DNA from: Terribium retamae
GTDB lineage: Bacteria; Pseudomonadota; Alphaproteobacteria; Rhizobiales; Rhizobiaceae
Reading direction: 5' to 3'
Assembly (NCBI RefSeq): GCF_022347545.1
Contig: NZ_JAKREW010000001.1
Span: 496,001-560,000, forward strand
Length of the DNA stretch: 64,000 nucleotides
The notes beneath the pieces are model-generated. The model was not told the origin of the DNA. It saw only the letters and a list, made by a program, of their open reading frames with translations, and did no database searches. Positions 17,960 to 28,062 of the stretch are shown piece after piece; positions within the stretch are counted from its first letter, which is position 1; each line of letters begins with the position of its first letter. The position numbers and the translations under genes were made by a program.

Positions 17960-18397
17960 TTAGCGCAGAATGCGGCAGGCACCGTTGTAGACATACCAGC
18001 GGTCGAATCCCGAGACGCAGAATTCGACATTGTCCCCGACGCCTGCGAAGCCCTGTCCTTCTTCGATCAGGTACCAGATGGTGCGCTCGTGTCCGTCCGA
18101 GAGCACAACTCTCGCGTCGCAATAGCGGCGACCGATCGGCCAGTTTTCTTCAGCCGGCTGGTACCGTCGCTCATTGATGCGACGGAAGTCCGTGATCTGC
18201 ACATCAGGCAAGTGCGGAACGTTGCGCACCTGGTGCGCAAAGCGACTGGTGATCTTATTCAGCACCCACGCCTCCCCGCAGACCCCCGGATCGCCCGAAT
18301 AACTGGAAAGGTCGGCGGCTTGCGCAATCGGGGCAACAGTCAGGACTGAAGCCAGGCCAATCAGTCCGGCGAGAAGGGATTTGAACGAGCGAGTCAT
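17960..18397 (-). CDS. Small secreted protein of unknown function
   Basis: The 145-residue precursor has a clear signal peptide (KSLLAGLIGLASVLTVAPIAQA, cleavage near residue 27). The mature part of about 118 residues contains four cysteines (VCGEAW, RRYCDAR, VEFCVSG, GACRIL), enough for two disulfides in the periplasm. Aromatic and charged residues are common (WYLIEEGQG, FDRWYVYNG). I do not recognise a named family; similar short proteins are widespread in Rhizobiales as conserved hypotheticals. It stands alone between the transferase gene and rlmJ, all leftward. Confidence 0.75.
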   Translation of the reverse strand: MTRSFKSLLAGLIGLASVLTVAPIAQAADLSSYSGDPGVCGEAWVLNKITSRFAHQVRNVPHLPDVQITDFRRINERRYQPAEENWPIGRRYCDARVVLSDGHERTIWYLIEEGQGFAGVGDNVEFCVSGFDRWYVYNGACRILR

Positions 18398-18479
18398 GGC
18401 GGTGCCTCATTGCTGATCGGCGGCACTGTGCGGATTTGCCGTCACACGGTCAAGCCGGGAAGTATCACCCTCGATCAAA

Positions 18480-19337
18480 TCAGGTGCCGCCCTCGCGTGC
18501 CAACCAATCGAGCCGCCAGCCGGCAGCATTGGGCTCAGCCATTGCCGCCTGCAGTGCAGGCAGTATGAGGCGAAGTTCCTGCTCCAATGTGAAAGGCGGG
18601 TTCACGACGACCATGCCGGTACCGTCCAGCCGCTCGCTGTTTGAAGCCGGCCGCGCTTCGAAGACTATATCGAGTATCTTGCTTATGCCCGATGCCGCCA
18701 GCCGTTTACGGAAATCGGCAACGCTGCTCCGGTCCTTTATCGGATACCAGAGGGCATAGATACCGCCCGGCCAGCGCTTGTAGGCCTTTTCGACACCATC
18801 TGCGAGACGCTCAAACTCCCCTTCAAGCTCAAAAGGAGGATCAACCAGAACCAGACCGCGCTTTTCCTTCGGCGGCAAGTGCGCACCAAGCGCCAGCCAG
18901 CCGTCCAGTTCTATAATGCGGGTCTGAAAATCGCCTTCGAATTGCTCTCTCAATCGGATAGCGTCCTTAGGGTGCAATTCGATCGCCGTCAGTCGATCCT
19001 GATTGCGCAAGAGTCGCCGCGCAAGCCATGGAGACCCCGGATAGAAACGAATGCCGCCATCCATATTGCAGGCATTGACCGCTTCGAGATAGGGCCCGAG
19101 CAACGTGGTCGCCTGAATGCCGGGATCGATCCTGGCCAATCGGGCGATACCATCGCGCCATTCACCCGTCTTCTGGGCCTCTTTCGAGGAGAGATCATAG
19201 AGGCCGATACCGGCATGAGTATCGATGACGCGAAACGGTTTGTCCTTCCGTTTCAGATATTCGATCAGGCGTACCAGCACGATGTGTTTGACGACATCGG
19301 CGAAATTTCCGGCATGGTAGGCGTGGCGATAATTCAT
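18480..19337 (-). CDS. rlmJ: 23S rRNA (adenine-2030-N6)-methyltransferase
   Basis: The 285-residue protein begins MNYRHAYHAGNFADVVKH, nearly diagnostic for RlmJ. It has the SAM-binding region FRVIDTHAGIGLYDL and the N6-adenine methyltransferase catalytic motif D-P-P-F in LVLVDPPFELEGEFERL. The enzyme modifies A2030 of 23S rRNA before ribosome assembly. It starts 4 bases after the stop of the gene at 19341 and is probably cotranscribed with it. Confidence 0.95.
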   Translation of the reverse strand: MNYRHAYHAGNFADVVKHIVLVRLIEYLKRKDKPFRVIDTHAGIGLYDLSSKEAQKTGEWRDGIARLARIDPGIQATTLLGPYLEAVNACNMDGGIRFYPGSPWLARRLLRNQDRLTAIELHPKDAIRLREQFEGDFQTRIIELDGWLALGAHLPPKEKRGLVLVDPPFELEGEFERLADGVEKAYKRWPGGIYALWYPIKDRSSVADFRKRLAASGISKILDIVFEARPASNSERLDGTGMVVVNPPFTLEQELRLILPALQAAMAEPNAAGWRLDWLAREGGT

Positions 19338-19340
19338 GTC

Positions 19341-19955
19341 TCAGGCGCCGCCACCCCTGCCCCAACGCGGCTTGGGCGGAATTTCAGGTTTAGTTGAAGG
19401 TCGTGCCCTGCCGAAACGGATCGCCAGCATCAGGCCGATCAGCCCAAACGCGATCAATCCAAAACCAATTTGAATGGCTCGCTTGTCGGGGACCGCGGCA
19501 CCAGCACGCAACACAAGATCCACGGCTTTGATCCGGATGTTGTCGGCGTCCCCTGGTCCGATGGTAAAGACATAGGTGCCAGCCTCTTCCACATCGATCA
19601 GCCCTGCTTCATCGCGAAACACCTTGTCGGTCAACTGAGGGCTCTGTTCGCGCGGCGACGGATTGCCGCTGAAACTTAAGCGTTCGGCAAGCACCGTCTT
19701 GTTGCTGGCAGAAGCTGTCAGCGTCAGAACCGTCCGGTCGAAAGCGTTGATGCGATCGGTATCACTCGTCAGGTCGACGAAAACCCGAACCGGTCCGGTT
19801 CCGGCCTTGAGCGACACCGTCGCGGGCTTGAAACGGCCGTCCTGGTAGACATGCCAGGTGCCAAGATCCTCGCCGGAGAAATTTCGAACCGCCCACGGAT
19901 AGAGAAAACTGAGGGCAACGCCAGCCAGGATGATAAGCAGAAACAATTTGCGCAT
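19341..19955 (-). CDS. Membrane-anchored protein of unknown function
   Basis: The 204-residue protein has an N-terminal hydrophobic helix (LFLLIILAGVALSFLYPWAV), then an extracytoplasmic beta-rich domain of about 130 residues. That domain includes GTWHVYQDGRFKPATVSL and a VEEAGTYVFTIGPGD strand pattern. A second hydrophobic helix (IQIGFGLIAFGLIGLMLAI) and a basic, proline-rich tail follow. The topology suggests a periplasmic sensor or scaffold held by both ends. I do not recognise a family. It precedes rlmJ by 3 bases but has no evident link to rRNA methylation. Confidence 0.72.
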   Translation of the reverse strand: MRKLFLLIILAGVALSFLYPWAVRNFSGEDLGTWHVYQDGRFKPATVSLKAGTGPVRVFVDLTSDTDRINAFDRTVLTLTASASNKTVLAERLSFSGNPSPREQSPQLTDKVFRDEAGLIDVEEAGTYVFTIGPGDADNIRIKAVDLVLRAGAAVPDKRAIQIGFGLIAFGLIGLMLAIRFGRARPSTKPEIPPKPRWGRGGGA

Positions 19956-19993
19956 GGCTCATGCCATAGAGTGCGGCGTGCCCCTACGCAATG

Positions 19994-20443
19994 TCATGCC
20001 TTGCGTTCCCAACGCCGGTCTGCGGTCTGCTGCCAATAGGTTACGGTGTGGCCGGCACTCTTCATATCCTTCCAGTGGCTGCGTGCAGCCTCAACTTGTC
20101 CGGCATCATGTCCGTCGAACAGGAATACCGCCCGGTCGTAACCGGCCAAGTCTGGAGGCACTGCACCGTCGACCAGGAAACGGATCTGCGCGGCATTCGT
20201 GTTGGTATCGCCTGTGGTCAGCAGAATGGGCTGTTCGGCGGGATAAGGTTCCCGATCGGTCGCGTGCGCCAGGAAGCTATCATCACGACAGACCCACAGA
20301 TGCTGATCAAGTGCATCCCTGCGCTCTTCGGTCCCTGTCTGAACGACGACGCGCCAGCCACGGTCGACACTGCGCTCGAGAAGACCCGGCAGAGCCTCCT
20401 CCAATGTCGATTCCGTCAGATGGTAGAACAGCACCTCGGCCAT
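19994..20443 (-). CDS. holC: DNA polymerase III subunit chi
   Basis: The 149-residue protein matches HolC: it starts AEVLFYHLTESTLEEALPGLLERSVDRGWRVVV, has the LDQHLW and FLAHA segments and VFLFDGHDAGQVEAAR. Chi links the clamp loader to single-strand-binding protein at the replication fork. It starts 4 bases after the pepA stop, and the pepA-holC order is conserved from enterobacteria to rhizobia. Another reading frame over the same DNA is a shadow. Confidence 0.95.
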   Translation of the reverse strand: MAEVLFYHLTESTLEEALPGLLERSVDRGWRVVVQTGTEERRDALDQHLWVCRDDSFLAHATDREPYPAEQPILLTTGDTNTNAAQIRFLVDGAVPPDLAGYDRAVFLFDGHDAGQVEAARSHWKDMKSAGHTVTYWQQTADRRWERKA

Positions 20444-20446
20444 AGA

Positions 20447-21940
20447 TCAGGATTCGTAATAATCGCGCACCAGTCGGTCGAGCAACCTCACCCCGAAGCC
20501 CGATCCCCAGGACTGGTTGATCTCGCTGGCCGGTGCGCTCATCGCCGTCCCTGCGATATCGAGATGCGCCCAGGACGTGTCCTTGACGAAACGCTGCAGG
20601 AACTGGGCCGCGATAATGGCGCCGCCATAACGTCCGCCGATGTTCTTCATGTCGGCGTTTTTGGAGTCGATCAGTTTGTCGTATTCGCTGCCCAGGGGCA
20701 TCCGCCACAACTTCTCTTGTGTGGCGATACCCGCCCGGAGCAACTGCTCGGCAAGCTCGTCGTCATTCGAAAACAGGCCGGCATGATGCTGGCCCAGCGC
20801 TACCATGATCGCTCCAGTCAATGTGGCAAGGTTGATCATCAGGCGAGGCTGAAAACGGTCGCTACAGTACCAGAGTGCATCGGCGAGTACGAGCCGGCCC
20901 TCGGCATCCGTGTTGAGCACTTCGATCGTCTGTCCCGACATGGAGGTAACGATGTCGCCTGGCCGTTGCGCATGACCATCGACACTGTTTTCCACGAGCC
21001 CGAGGATCCCGACGACATTCGCCTTTGCCTTGCGGGCGGCAAGCGCATGCAACAAGCCTGTGACCGCCGCCGCACCGCCCATGTCGCCCTTCATGTCCTC
21101 CATGCCGGACGCCGGTTTGATCGAATTGCCGCCTGTGTCGAAGGTCACTCCCTTGCCCACGAAGGCCAGCGGCTTCTCCTTGGCTTTACCTCCATTCCAT
21201 TGCAGAACTGCGAGCCGCGCGCCACGCGGTGAGCCCTGCGAAACGCCGAGCAGCGAACCCATGCCGAGCTTTTTCATCTCTTTCTCGGTGAGGATCTCGA
21301 CCTTGACGCCCAGCACCTCCAACTGCTTGGCTCGTTCGGCGAATTCGACCGGGCCCAGAGTATTTGCTGGCTCATTGACCAGGTCACGCGCGACAAACAC
21401 GCCATCAACCACGGCCTCGAGTTCAGCGAATGCCTTTTTTGCTGCGGCAGGGTTCGCCGATTGAATGGCAATTTTTACCGGTGTCCTGACGTCGTCCCTG
21501 GCGTCATCACCTTTCTTGGTTTTGTATTTGTCGAAAGAGTATGCTCTCAGCAAAATGCCCGCCGCGACGTTTGCCGCCGCCGCTCCGTCGGGCTCGGCAC
21601 CCGGCAGATCAACCACGACCGTTATCTCCTTCGCCTTACGCAGCAAGCCCGCAATATGTCCGCCAAGCTTCAGCCAGCCATATTCATCCAGCGCTGAAAC
21701 CTTGCCGGCGCCGATCACGGTTAACCGATCGAGCGTAGTCCCTTCAGGCGCGAAGATTTCAGCGGAAGTGCCGAATTTTCCGGAAAAATCCGCAGCCGGC
21801 AATACCCTGATCAGCGTGCCGGCAGGATCGTGCGCCTTTGCAACATCGGAAAGCCCCACCTCTTCCGCTGAGATCAAGAAGACTGTGCCTTTTTTGACGG
21901 TGGCGAATTTGGCAAAGGCGATCGTAGGTCGGGCAGCCAT
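20447..21940 (-). CDS. pepA: Leucyl aminopeptidase (cytosol aminopeptidase, M17)
   Basis: The 497-residue protein has the family's usual length. The N-terminal macro-like domain precedes the M17 catalytic domain, with the metal- and substrate-binding Lys and Asp in [27 protein letters not shown] and the signature NTDAEGRL. It removes N-terminal residues from peptides with two metal ions; in E. coli PepA also binds DNA. I chose ATG 21940, because the longer frame to 22066 adds a 42-residue non-conserved stretch lying in the promoter region. It is divergent from lptF. Confidence 0.95.
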   Translation of the reverse strand: MAARPTIAFAKFATVKKGTVFLISAEEVGLSDVAKAHDPAGTLIRVLPAADFSGKFGTSAEIFAPEGTTLDRLTVIGAGKVSALDEYGWLKLGGHIAGLLRKAKEITVVVDLPGAEPDGAAAANVAAGILLRAYSFDKYKTKKGDDARDDVRTPVKIAIQSANPAAAKKAFAELEAVVDGVFVARDLVNEPANTLGPVEFAERAKQLEVLGVKVEILTEKEMKKLGMGSLLGVSQGSPRGARLAVLQWNGGKAKEKPLAFVGKGVTFDTGGNSIKPASGMEDMKGDMGGAAAVTGLLHALAARKAKANVVGILGLVENSVDGHAQRPGDIVTSMSGQTIEVLNTDAEGRLVLADALWYCSDRFQPRLMINLATLTGAIMVALGQHHAGLFSNDDELAEQLLRAGIATQEKLWRMPLGSEYDKLIDSKNADMKNIGGRYGGAIIAAQFLQRFVKDTSWAHLDIAGTAMSAPASEINQSWGSGFGVRLLDRLVRDYYES

Positions 21941-22310
21941 GAAAACCTGCTTGGTTGATGCGAGGGATAGGCGTCGACATTTCGCGCTTTTCAGTGGTTT
22001 GGCAAGACCGTCAAACCGCAAGCCGGCACAAAGGGGTGCTCCGCCATCGAGCATCCCAGTCAGCAACAGCCGTTGCGATTTGGCAGAGGGCGACCCTTGA
22101 CGATCGACCGCGCCTCACACAAATGTCTGACGCAAATCGCTGTTAACCATACCTATTCGCCTTTTCTTATCCATTGCCGACCAGAGTCGGCGCCACCGGA
22201 AATGACGACTTGAGACGGAACCAGACCAGACCGGTTGTACGGGTGTCACCGGAAAGATAACTTCTGAAACTGCGATACCCATCGAAATCAATCGAGAAGA
22301 ACTGCTCTGA
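21941..22310. promoter_or_regulatory. Divergent pepA / lptF promoter region
   Basis: These 370 bases hold no gene. A weak rightward promoter is possible: CTTGAC at 22096-22101 with ACAAAT 17 bases on. TTAACCAT at 22143-22150 matches the half-site bound by the cell-cycle regulator CtrA; the second half is not seen. A perfect hairpin GCCGAC-CAGA-GTCGGC at 22176-22191 lies in the presumed lptF leader. All roles are inferred. Confidence 0.35.
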
Positions 22311-23510
22311 ATGAAGGTCGCCGAGCTTTATATCTTCCGGCGCGCGCTCTCGCTCTTTCTCGCAGCGTTGGCGTGGACGCTGGCGATCGTCTGGACGACG
22401 CAGGTTCTGACACGCATCAACCTGGTGACGGATAACGGCCAGTCTGCGGTGAGCTTCTTCCAGGTTGCCGCTCTCATTTTGCCAACGATCATCCCGATCG
22501 TTGTTCCCTTCGCGCTCATCGTGGCGGTAGCGCAAACTCTGAGCGTGATGAATTCCGATTCGGAACTGGTGGTCATCAATGCCGCCGGCGCTTCACGCAT
22601 GACTGTCGTCAAGCCGATCCTGATCCTTGCAATGATCGCGAGCGTGCTTTCATTTGTCGTCGACAACGGCATCGAGCCCTATGCCCGCCAGAAAAACCGC
22701 GAACTCATTGCGAGCGCACGCGCCGATTTCCTGTCCTTGATCATTCAGGAAGGTACCTTCCGCAAGATCGAGGATGGCCTGTTCGTGCAGATTGGTGAAC
22801 GCTTCGCCGATGGCGGATTAGGAAGCATTTTCGTGGCGGATTCCCGCCAGGAAGGCACGGATCTGGTCTATTATGCCAAGACCGGCGCGGTCATCGACAA
22901 GGGTAACGAGAAGGTTCTTCTGATGAACGACGGCGTCGTTCATCGCAAGGCCCCAGCCGGTGATGTGTCGGTCATCCGTTTCACCTCCTACGCCTTCGAT
23001 CTCTCGGCCTTTGCTACCGCCGCGCAGGCCACGCTTTATCCGAAGGATCAGACGACGCAGTATCTGCTCAATCCCGATCCCAATGACGGATATTACCAGC
23101 AAGCCCCTGATCAATATCGGGCCGAGCTTGCCTTGCGTTTCTCCGAATGGGCTTATTCACTGGCCTTTGCGATGATCGCATTGGCCGTGGCCGGGGACGC
23201 GCGCTCCCACCGCGAGGCTCGCATTCACCCGCTGATCACGGCCATCTGCGTCGCCCTGCTGGTGCGTTGGCTGGGTTTCTTTGCCGCAGGCAAGGCCAAC
23301 ACGAATCCTTTCTACAACTATCTGGTCTTCGCTGTGCCATTCGGTGCTTCGGCGATAGCCGGCTGGGTCATATATTCGAATCGGCGAATGGAGCTGCCCG
23401 TAAGCTGGGCCGACTGGCTGACCAATCTCTTCAGCCGAATCGGCGAAACCGGTGTCCGGCTTAGATTGTGGTGGGCCAACCGGTCTGCATCCCGCCAGGG
23501 GGGTGCCTGA
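22311..23510 (+). CDS. lptF: LPS export permease LptF
   Basis: The 399-residue inner-membrane protein has six transmembrane helices, three near each end, around a periplasmic beta-jellyroll. It begins LYIFRRALSLFLAALAWTLAIVW, with the coupling-helix region MNSDSELVVINAAGASR that touches the LptB ATPase. With LptG and LptB2 it extracts lipopolysaccharide from the inner membrane and passes it to the periplasmic bridge. The stop overlaps the ATG of lptG by one base, giving a tight operon with lptG and lptD. Confidence 0.95.
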   Translation: MKVAELYIFRRALSLFLAALAWTLAIVWTTQVLTRINLVTDNGQSAVSFFQVAALILPTIIPIVVPFALIVAVAQTLSVMNSDSELVVINAAGASRMTVVKPILILAMIASVLSFVVDNGIEPYARQKNRELIASARADFLSLIIQEGTFRKIEDGLFVQIGERFADGGLGSIFVADSRQEGTDLVYYAKTGAVIDKGNEKVLLMNDGVVHRKAPAGDVSVIRFTSYAFDLSAFATAAQATLYPKDQTTQYLLNPDPNDGYYQQAPDQYRAELALRFSEWAYSLAFAMIALAVAGDARSHREARIHPLITAICVALLVRWLGFFAAGKANTNPFYNYLVFAVPFGASAIAGWVIYSNRRMELPVSWADWLTNLFSRIGETGVRLRLWWANRSASRQGGA

Positions 23511-24592
23511 TGGGTTGGACGCTTGGCCGCTATTTCTTCTTCCGCTACCTGGGGATCACGATCTGGATCTTCCTTGGGCTGTTTGCCCTGGTGTTCTTGA
23601 TCGATTTCACTGAGCTGACTGGCCGCATCGCAGGTGTGCCGGGCTTTACCTATCAGACGGGTTTTGCCATCTCCGCGTTGCGTGTGCCGATGATCATGCT
23701 GCAGACCGTGCCTTTCGTCGGACTGTTCTCGGCGATGGCGACGCTGGTTTCGCTCAACCGCAAATACGAGTTGGTGATCGCCCGCTCCGCCGGCATCTCG
23801 GCCTGGCAGTTCCTGCTGCCTTGCGGCATTGGCGCGCTACTGTTCGGGGCCATTGCCGTTGCCGTCCTCAACCCATTGGCCGCCTATGGTTTCTCTCAGT
23901 CCGAGCGAATCGAAAGTGAGCTGCGTTCCGGCTCGTCGAACAACGTCTCCGCGGACGCCGCACCGTGGATCCGCCAAAAAACCGCTTCTGGCGATACCAT
24001 CATCGGCGCACGCGCCATTCTGAATCAGGGCCTGGAAATGGCGGATGCCGTTTTCTTCCTACTCGACCCGCAAGGCAATATCGTTGAACGCAAGGATGCC
24101 AAGAAGGTGTTCCTGCGCGATGGCTATTGGGATCTGCAGGACGTCAGTATTCTGAAGGACGGCAATATCGAGAAAAAAACGACAGACCGTCTGCCGACCG
24201 ATCTCAAGCCGGAATTTGTGCAGGAGCGGCTGGCACGACCGGAAACAATTCCATTTTACGATCTGCCGCAAAAGATTGAAGTTGCTCGCTCCTTCGGCCT
24301 TAAGGCAAATGCATTCGCCATGCAGTTCGATTCGCTGGTGGCGATGCCTTTCCTCCTGGTTGCGATGACTTTGATCGCCGCAACCGTCTCGATGCGTTTT
24401 GCACGCATGGGACAATCCGCAACGATGATTCTGGGTGGCGTAGTCGCTGGGTTTCTGCTTTATGTTGTATCTGTTTTGGTCAAAGCGTTTGGAGTGGCGG
24501 GATTCGTCCCGACTGTCGTAGCTGCATGGTTTCCGGTGGTCGTGGCGATGTTCTTCGGGGTGACGTTCCTACTGTACAGGGAAGACGGTTAG
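23510..24592 (+). CDS. lptG: LPS export permease LptG
   Basis: The 360-residue partner of LptF has the same fold: transmembrane helices at both ends, the coupling region LNRKYELVIARSAGISAWQF, and a periplasmic jellyroll in the middle. ATG 23510 overlaps the lptF stop (TGATG) and has a GGGGGG ribosome-binding stretch just upstream; the in-frame start at 23468 lies inside lptF and is rejected. lptD begins three codons downstream of its stop region. The set lptF-lptG-lptD gives both membrane ends of the LPS export machine. Confidence 0.95.
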   Translation: MGWTLGRYFFFRYLGITIWIFLGLFALVFLIDFTELTGRIAGVPGFTYQTGFAISALRVPMIMLQTVPFVGLFSAMATLVSLNRKYELVIARSAGISAWQFLLPCGIGALLFGAIAVAVLNPLAAYGFSQSERIESELRSGSSNNVSADAAPWIRQKTASGDTIIGARAILNQGLEMADAVFFLLDPQGNIVERKDAKKVFLRDGYWDLQDVSILKDGNIEKKTTDRLPTDLKPEFVQERLARPETIPFYDLPQKIEVARSFGLKANAFAMQFDSLVAMPFLLVAMTLIAATVSMRFARMGQSATMILGGVVAGFLLYVVSVLVKAFGVAGFVPTVVAAWFPVVVAMFFGVTFLLYREDG

Positions 24593-24594
24593 TG

Positions 24595-27015
24595 ATGAGG
24601 ACGGTTTTGCAAGGTCGCAGACCGATCCGCGCTGCACTCCTGTGTGGGGTGAGCGCGCTGGCCTGTCTTTTTGCCGGTAGCCTGGCGACTGCCGTACCGG
24701 CAGCAGCTCAAACAGTTGAAGCCCCCAGTGTACCTGCCGGCTCGCAGATGCTGCTGGAATCGGACACGCTGGTTTACGACAACGACAATCAGACGGTGAC
24801 GGCTGTCGGCGGCGTGCAGATCGACTATGGCGGCAATAAGCTCGTTGCCCAGCGCGTTGAATACGACCGCAAAACCAAGCGCCTTGTCGCCTCGGGCAAT
24901 GCACAGCTGGTGCAAAGCGACGGAACCAAGATCAATTCCGAGCATATCGACATCACCGACGACTTTGCCGATGGTTTCGTCAACGCCCTGCGTGTCGAAA
25001 CGGTGGATAAGACTTATTTCGGCGCGGAAAGTGCAGAGCGCATCGGCGGCGTGCTGACGACGTTCCACAACGGCGTCTATACGGCCTGCGAACCCTGCGA
25101 AGAAAAGCCGGACAAAGCGCCAATCTGGCGCGTGAAGGCCAAGAAAATCATCTGGAACGGCCAGAAGAAGACGGTGCGCTTCGAGAACTCCAATTTTGAG
25201 TTCTTTGGCTTCCCGATCGCTTTCCTGCCGGCCTTCGAGATCGCCGACCCGACGGTGAAGCGCAAGAGCGGCTTCCTGATGCCCGGCATCACGTTCAACA
25301 GCAAGCTCGGTACGGGAATAACCGTTCCCTACTATTTCGCGCTGTCACCGACCTACGACATCACTGCACGGGGCACCTACTACACCAACCAGGGTTTCCT
25401 TGGTGAGGCCGAATGGCGCCAGCGCTTCAACAATGGTCAGTACAGCCTTCGCATCGCCGGCATCGACCAGAAGAAACCGCTGAAGTTCGACAACTATACG
25501 GTTGATTCCGGTCCGGCCGGCGATCCGAACAATTTCCGCGGCATGATGGGCACGAAAGGCCAATTTGCGATCAATTCGCGTTGGAACTTCGGCTGGGACA
25601 TCCTGCTGCAGACCGACAAGAACTTCTCTAGCACCTATCATATCGGCGGCTATGACGCTTCGGTTCATCGTTCGGAGGTCTATCTAACCGGGCTGAACGA
25701 TCGGAACTATTTCGACCTGCGGGCCATGCACTTCGAAGTGCAGGAAAAAATACTTCCACGGGAAGAAGGCGCTCGCTATCAGACCGGTGCCCGGGACGAG
25801 TTCCAGCCTTGGGTGCTGCCGTCGCTCGACTATGCATATATTCCTGATGCATCACTCGCCGGTGGCCAGCTGTCGATCAATTTGAATTCGCGTGTCATCA
25901 AGCGCGATCGCCTCGACGAAGCGTTCCGCGCGAATTACGACACGTTCAGCGAAGTGCAGCGTGTTCGCGGTATCGAGGGCGATTCCGGCCGCTTGACTGC
26001 CGAAGCTGAATGGAAGCGCAGCTTCGTTACCGACGGCGGCCTGGTCATCACACCACTGCTCGCTTTCCAAGCCGACGCCAACTACCTCAACGCCTCATCG
26101 GATTCGCTCAACGCGGTAAACCAGATGGCGACAGCGCAGGGCGTCAGTGCCGATATGCGGTCGTCTTTCGCCAGAACTATGGCCACTGCAGGTCTCGAAT
26201 TCCGCTGGCCGCTGCTCTTCACCAGCTTGACCGGTGGCTCGCATGTTATCGAGCCGACCGCCCAGTTGTTCGTACGCCCCAACGAATCGTATGTCGGCGG
26301 CCTGCGCGTCCCCAACGAGGATGCACAGAGCATGGTGTTCGACGCCACGACCCTGTTCGAACGTGACAAATTCTCCGGCTATGATCGTATCGAAGGCGGT
26401 AGCCGCGCGAATGTCGGTGTGCGTTACTCCGGCAGCTATTCCAATGGCTGGAGCACGAACGCGCTGTTCGGCCAATCCTACCAGATCGGCGGCACGAATT
26501 CGTTCGCCGAGCCTGATCTGGTCAATGTCGGCGCCTATTCAGGTCTCGAGACCGAGAAATCCGATTATGTCGGCCTGGCCGGTTTCACCAGCCCGTACGG
26601 CTTGTCGGCTTCGGTCAGCGGCCGTTTCGACGAGCAGACCTTCGAGGTTCGTCGCGCCGAAGCCAAGGCGGCCTATAGCGGTTCATCGCCGGTCTCGATT
26701 TCGGCCCAATATGCCTTTATCCAAGCCCAGCCTGGTTATGGCTTTGAGGAAGACCGCCACGAGGTTTCGCTCGGTGCATCGACCCGCCTCAATCAGAACT
26801 GGCGTGTATTCGGTTCGGGCACTTACGACATCCAGACACGGGTGCTGACAAGTGACGGCCTCGGCTTTGCTTATGATGACGAGTGCTTCACCTATATGAT
26901 GACTGTGTCCGAGAGCCGTGACCGCGTCACTCGAGAAGTCACCCGCAACATCGGCTTCAACATCTCGTTCCGCACCATTGGCGATTTCGGCTCGGCTTCC
27001 AGCAGCTTCCAATAA
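24595..27015 (+). CDS. lptD: LPS-assembly outer-membrane protein LptD
   Basis: The 806-residue precursor has a signal peptide (ALLCGVSALACLFAGSLATAVPAAAQ). A jellyroll LptA/OstA-like domain follows (ESDTLVYDNDNQTVTAVGGVQIDYGG), then a large barrel with many alternating aromatic strands. A C-x2-C pair occurs near residue 165 (ACEPCEE) and one Cys near 764 (DDECF); E. coli LptD uses disulfides between such regions to mature. It inserts LPS into the outer leaflet with LptE. The start ATG sits 3 bases after the lptG stop; a longer frame from 24526 lies inside lptG. The neighbour downstream is a SurA-like chaperone, which helps LptD fold. Confidence 0.95.
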   Translation: MRTVLQGRRPIRAALLCGVSALACLFAGSLATAVPAAAQTVEAPSVPAGSQMLLESDTLVYDNDNQTVTAVGGVQIDYGGNKLVAQRVEYDRKTKRLVASGNAQLVQSDGTKINSEHIDITDDFADGFVNALRVETVDKTYFGAESAERIGGVLTTFHNGVYTACEPCEEKPDKAPIWRVKAKKIIWNGQKKTVRFENSNFEFFGFPIAFLPAFEIADPTVKRKSGFLMPGITFNSKLGTGITVPYYFALSPTYDITARGTYYTNQGFLGEAEWRQRFNNGQYSLRIAGIDQKKPLKFDNYTVDSGPAGDPNNFRGMMGTKGQFAINSRWNFGWDILLQTDKNFSSTYHIGGYDASVHRSEVYLTGLNDRNYFDLRAMHFEVQEKILPREEGARYQTGARDEFQPWVLPSLDYAYIPDASLAGGQLSINLNSRVIKRDRLDEAFRANYDTFSEVQRVRGIEGDSGRLTAEAEWKRSFVTDGGLVITPLLAFQADANYLNASSDSLNAVNQMATAQGVSADMRSSFARTMATAGLEFRWPLLFTSLTGGSHVIEPTAQLFVRPNESYVGGLRVPNEDAQSMVFDATTLFERDKFSGYDRIEGGSRANVGVRYSGSYSNGWSTNALFGQSYQIGGTNSFAEPDLVNVGAYSGLETEKSDYVGLAGFTSPYGLSASVSGRFDEQTFEVRRAEAKAAYSGSSPVSISAQYAFIQAQPGYGFEEDRHEVSLGASTRLNQNWRVFGSGTYDIQTRVLTSDGLGFAYDDECFTYMMTVSESRDRVTREVTRNIGFNISFRTIGDFGSASSSFQ

Positions 27016-27120
27016 GTCATTACCCCTTGCGGGACATGGTTTCGCCGCATAGGACGGGCAAGGAAATTTGTATCCGGCTCAGTGATGAGCCGGGATCGTA
27101 ACGGATTTGGAACAGAGACG

Positions 27121-28056
27121 ATGAGGAAACAGCTCTTTTCTGCGAGCCTTGCGCTTCTGGTTGCCACTGCAGGCATCTCGGTGATGGGGATGTCGCAGCC
27201 TGCTTTTGCCAGCGAAATCAAATACGTCGTCAACAATGTTGCCATTACCAGTGGCGACATCAAGAACCGGGCAGCCTTCCTGCGCCTGCAAAAACGCAAG
27301 GGCGACGCTGCCGACGAAATGATCGAGCAGACGCTTCGTCTCGCCGAAGCGCGCCGTCTGGGCATTCGCATTTCCGATCAGCAGGTGAACGACGCCTATG
27401 CGCGTTTCGCCTCCAACAACAAAATGCAGCTGGCCCAGCTCGACGGCGTCATGGACAAGTCGGGTGTCACCAAACAGCATTTCAAGGAATTCATCCGTGC
27501 CCAGATGGCTTGGAACCAGGCACTGAGCATGCGCTACCGCTCGGAACAAGGCGGTACCGGCATGAGTGAGCAGGATGCCGTGCGCAAGATGCTGCAGAAA
27601 GGCGGCAACAAGCCGTCCGCTACCGAATACCTGCTGCAGCAGATAATCTTTGTGGTTCCAGCGGCCGAACGCGGTGCGTTGATGGGCAAGCGCAAGCGCG
27701 AGGCGGAAGCAATGCGCGCCCGCTTCAACGGCTGCAACACCACGCGTGAGTTTGCCAAAGGCCTGATCGACGTCACAGTGCGCGATCTCGGCCGTGTGCT
27801 CGCGCCCCAGCTTCCGGCTGATTGGGCGGATCAGATCAAGGCCACCAAGGCCGGAGGCGCAACGAATGTGCGCGAAACCGACCGTGGCATCGAATTTATC
27901 GGTATCTGTTCGGCGCGCGAGGTTTCGGACGATAAGACAGCACAGCTGATGCTGCAGAACGAAGGCCTTGACGGCAAAAAAGACGATGCAGCTGATGCGC
28001 TGAGCAAGAAGTACGTATCCGAGTTGAAGGCCAAAGCCGTCATCGTGCAGCGCTGA
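27121..28056 (+). CDS. SurA-like periplasmic chaperone / peptidyl-prolyl isomerase
   Basis: The 311-residue precursor has a signal peptide (LFSASLALLVATAGISVMGMSQPAFA). A SurA N-terminal domain follows (YVVNNVAITSGDIKNRAAFLRLQK, then ADEMIEQTLRLAEARRLGIRISDQQVNDAYARFA). Next comes one degenerate parvulin-like unit (YLLQQIIFVVPAAERG to IEFIGICSAREV). It is shorter than enterobacterial SurA, which has two parvulin units. It should escort barrel proteins across the periplasm. ATG 27121 gives the normal signal peptide; the frame from 27082 adds 13 odd residues. Its place between lptD and pdxA matches that of surA in E. coli. Confidence 0.88.
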   Translation: MRKQLFSASLALLVATAGISVMGMSQPAFASEIKYVVNNVAITSGDIKNRAAFLRLQKRKGDAADEMIEQTLRLAEARRLGIRISDQQVNDAYARFASNNKMQLAQLDGVMDKSGVTKQHFKEFIRAQMAWNQALSMRYRSEQGGTGMSEQDAVRKMLQKGGNKPSATEYLLQQIIFVVPAAERGALMGKRKREAEAMRARFNGCNTTREFAKGLIDVTVRDLGRVLAPQLPADWADQIKATKAGGATNVRETDRGIEFIGICSAREVSDDKTAQLMLQNEGLDGKKDDAADALSKKYVSELKAKAVIVQR

Positions 28057-28062
28057 CGCGCC